Source of the DNA: Flavobacterium fryxellicola
GTDB lineage: Bacteria; Bacteroidota; Bacteroidia; Flavobacteriales; Flavobacteriaceae
Assembly: GCF_900143245.1 (NCBI RefSeq)
Contig: NZ_FRDK01000006.1
Location: 124,001-188,000, forward strand
Length of the DNA stretch: 64,000 nucleotides
Reading direction: 5' to 3'
In this document: positions 61,908-64,000 of the stretch, one piece after another
Layout of the letters: each line of letters starts with the position of its first letter
Position numbering within the stretch: the first letter of the stretch is position 1
Made by a program: the position numbers and the translations under genes
The notes under the pieces: model-generated
The model's database searches: none
What the model was told of the DNA's origin: nothing
Seen by the model: the letters and a program-made list of their open reading frames with translations, nothing else

Positions 61908-63815
61908 TTATACTTTATTATTTTTTATTTCCTCTACAATTTCAGGATTTAATAAGGTCGAAACATCACCCAAATTAGAAAAGTCTCCCTCTGCAATTTT
62001 TCTAAGGATTCGCCTCATGATTTTACCAGAACGGGTTTTGGGCAAACCAGAAACAAATTGAATTTTATCTAGTTTAGCAATTGGCCCAATATGGTCTGAA
62101 ATATGTTGATTAATTTCGTTAGTAAGGTTTTCTTTATTTCTCGTTTCTCCACTTTCTTTTAAAATAACAAAACCATACAAAGCATTTCCTTTTATATCAT
62201 GAGGAAAACCTACAATAGCCGATTCAGCAACGGCAGGATGCTCATTGATAGCATCTTCTATTGGTGCCGTTCCTAGGTTGTGTCCTGAAACAATTATTAC
62301 GTCATCGACACGACCCGTAATTCTATAATAGCCCACTTCATCGCGCAATGCGCCGTCTCCCGTAAAAAATTTCCCTGGAAATGCAGAAAAATAAGTGTCT
62401 TTATAGCGTTGATGATCACCCCAAATCGTCCGAGCTATTCCTGGCCACGGAAACTTGATACATAGGCTTCCCGTCACTTGATTACCCTCTATTTCATTGC
62501 GTTTATCATCCATCAGAACCGGTTGGATTCCAGGTAATGGCAATGAGGCGTATGTCGGTTTTGTTGGGGTTACAAATGCAATGGGTGAAATCATTATTCC
62601 GCCAGTTTCTGTCTGCCACCACGTATCTACCACTGGACATTTTTTAGCTCCAACGTGGTCATTGTACCAGTGCCAAGCTTCTTCATTTATTGGTTCACCA
62701 ACAGAACCCACTACTTTAAGTGATTTCAGAGGGTGTTTTTGAACAAATTCAATATTTTCTTTGGCCAAGGCCCGAATCGCAGTTGGAGCAGTGTAAAACT
62801 GTGTCACTTTATGTTTTTCAATTACCTCCCAAAAACGACTAAAATCAGGATAAGAAGGAACTCCTTCAAAAAGTACAGTGGTCGCACCGTTTAACAAAGG
62901 TCCGTACAAAATATAGGAATGTCCGGTAATCCAACCAATATCGGCAGTACACCAGAAAACATCACTTTCTTCATAATGGAAAACATTTTTAAAAGTATAA
63001 GCAGTATAGACCATGTAACCGGCCGTAGTATGTACCATTCCCTTAGGTTTTCCAGTAGAACCAGACGTGTACAGAATAAACAAGGGATCTTCAGCATCCA
63101 TAATTTCGGCCACATTATTGTCTGAGGCTTGGTCTAAAAGAGGTTGTAACCACTGATCGCGACCTTCTTCCATGGTAATATCTGAATGGATTCTTTTAGC
63201 TACTAAAACTTTTTCGACAGAAGAACACTTTTGAAGCGCTTCATCAATTATTCCTTTTAAATCAATGGTTTTGTTTCCTCTAAAACCACCATCAGCTGTG
63301 ATCACCATTTTACAGCCGCTGTCATTGATACGACTAGCCACTGCCGATGCTGAAAATCCAGCAAAAACAACAGAATGAATGGCTCCTATTCTGGCACAAG
63401 CTAATACTGAAACGGCTAATTCAGGAATCATCGGTAAATAAATACACACACGGTCTCCTTTTTTTATTCCTTGTTCTCGCAATACATTTGCCATTTTGCA
63501 AACACGTTGATGCAATTCTGTATACGTAATGTGCAATGCGGCCTCTGAAGGGTCATTAGGTTCAAAAATAATTGCCGTTTTCTCGCCTCTTTTTGCAAGA
63601 TGCCTGTCAATACAATTTTTGACAATATTTACTTTGGCTTCAGTAAACCATTTAATGTCGGCATCAGCCATATTAAAGTCAACCACTTTATCCCATTGCT
63701 GGTACCAAGTGAAATTTTCTTCTGCTATTTTACCCCAAAATTTTCTAGGTTCACGAACTGATTTATTATAATGTTTAAAATATTGTTCTAGATTTTCAAT
63801 TTTGTAGTAGCTCAT
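61908..63815 (-). CDS. acs: Acetyl-CoA synthetase
   Basis: 635 residues, the usual Acs length. Adenylate-forming enzyme: core motif YTSGSTGKPKGMVHTTAG (about 251-268), ADIGWITGHSYILYGPL, WWQTETGG (about 400-407), GRVDDVIIVSGHNLGTAPIEDAI (hinge), and the C-terminal LPKTRSGKIMRRILR with the acetylation-site lysine near 600. It activates acetate to acetyl-CoA with ATP, via acetyl-AMP. A strong promoter lies at 63857-63887. The DUF294 and DnaQ-like partners that often sit beside acs are present but lie beyond the PKS cluster. Confidence 0.97.
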   Translation of the reverse strand: MSYYKIENLEQYFKHYNKSVREPRKFWGKIAEENFTWYQQWDKVVDFNMADADIKWFTEAKVNIVKNCIDRHLAKRGEKTAIIFEPNDPSEAALHITYTELHQRVCKMANVLREQGIKKGDRVCIYLPMIPELAVSVLACARIGAIHSVVFAGFSASAVASRINDSGCKMVITADGGFRGNKTIDLKGIIDEALQKCSSVEKVLVAKRIHSDITMEEGRDQWLQPLLDQASDNNVAEIMDAEDPLFILYTSGSTGKPKGMVHTTAGYMVYTAYTFKNVFHYEESDVFWCTADIGWITGHSYILYGPLLNGATTVLFEGVPSYPDFSRFWEVIEKHKVTQFYTAPTAIRALAKENIEFVQKHPLKSLKVVGSVGEPINEEAWHWYNDHVGAKKCPVVDTWWQTETGGIMISPIAFVTPTKPTYASLPLPGIQPVLMDDKRNEIEGNQVTGSLCIKFPWPGIARTIWGDHQRYKDTYFSAFPGKFFTGDGALRDEVGYYRITGRVDDVIIVSGHNLGTAPIEDAINEHPAVAESAIVGFPHDIKGNALYGFVILKESGETRNKENLTNEINQHISDHIGPIAKLDKIQFVSGLPKTRSGKIMRRILRKIAEGDFSNLGDVSTLLNPEIVEEIKNNKV

Positions 63816-63856
63816 GATATAATTTTTTATAAAAGTATTAAATCTCTAGCTATTCT

Positions 63857-63887
63857 TAAAATTATATATTTTATAAATACCGACAAA
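63857..63887 (-). promoter_or_regulatory. acs promoter
   Basis: On the - strand: TTTG (63887-63884), 19-base spacer, TAATTTTA (63864-63857). It matches TTTG-N19-TAnnTTTG at 7 of 8 bases of the -7 box. The predicted leader is about 35 bases. Confidence 0.6.
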
Positions 63888-64000
63888 AAAATACAAATTA
63901 TCAAATTATAAGGCTGTTTTGATACTAATTAGTTAGATTTTTATTGGTTTCGGCAAAATTTTTAAAACACAAAAGGGCGAGATAGATTTAAATCTACCTC

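Overview
The window is AT-rich, gene-dense chromosomal DNA from a member of the Bacteroidota, most likely Flavobacterium or a close flavobacterial relative. The evidence is: promoters of the TTTG-N19/20-TAnnTTTG type (for example upstream of 11169, 61182 and 63815), DUF4266/DUF3570 proteins, an RND pump fused to its outer-membrane factor, a his operon in the order GDCBHAF(IE) with fused hisB and hisIE, and several palindromic intergenic repeats of the kind common in Flavobacterium. No rRNA, tRNA, CRISPR array, transposase or prophage gene was seen.

Layout. (1) 1-11070, + strand: the end of a DUF4266/DUF3570 gene set, a two-component system, a metal-type RND efflux system (pump-OMF fusion plus adaptor), a ferritin-like/VIT1 metal transporter and a small membrane protein. 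(2) 11111-18925: a complete histidine operon. It is preceded by a leader peptide with five His codons and a terminator/antiterminator pair, and closed by a terminator. Almost every gap between its genes holds a different repeat. (3) 18986-25737: an esterase, an M17 aminopeptidase and an ATP-grasp ligase, then a PhoD-like phosphatase and an M1 peptidase. (4) 25897-36278, - strand: a ten-gene operon with the parts of a periplasmic glucoside 3-dehydrogenase (GMC subunit, Tat small subunit, cytochrome c), two Gfo/Idh/MocA enzymes, three TIM-barrel isomerase/epimerases, a DUF1080 protein and an NupG-like permease. This looks like a 3-keto-glycoside route. (5) 36736-41818, - strand: a five-gene amide/peptide-ligase cluster (esterase, RimK-like ATP-grasp, GCS2 ligase, class I amidotransferase, ATP-grasp-like protein) with no product I can name. 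(6) 42115-54827: housekeeping and hypothetical genes (thioesterase, MscS channel, two helicases, LOG protein, Bcr/CflA pump, DUF2911, a cNMP/CBS/DUF294 protein), broken by a repeat-rich variable stretch at about 48400-49830 that contains a frameshifted small membrane protein. (7) 54830-63815: a degenerate DnaQ-type exonuclease, a seven-gene type III polyketide synthase cluster (55435-61077, - strand), a YhhN-like membrane protein and acetyl-CoA synthetase.

Most worth a second look: the his attenuator, for which a full ribosome-stalling model can be read from the sequence; the amide-ligase cluster and its possible link to the esterase/M17/ATP-grasp trio; the keto-glycoside operon; and the type III PKS cluster, whose ketosynthase, dehydratase, ACP and PPTase suggest that it makes its own acyl starter. 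All functional calls come from reading motifs and context. No database search was possible.
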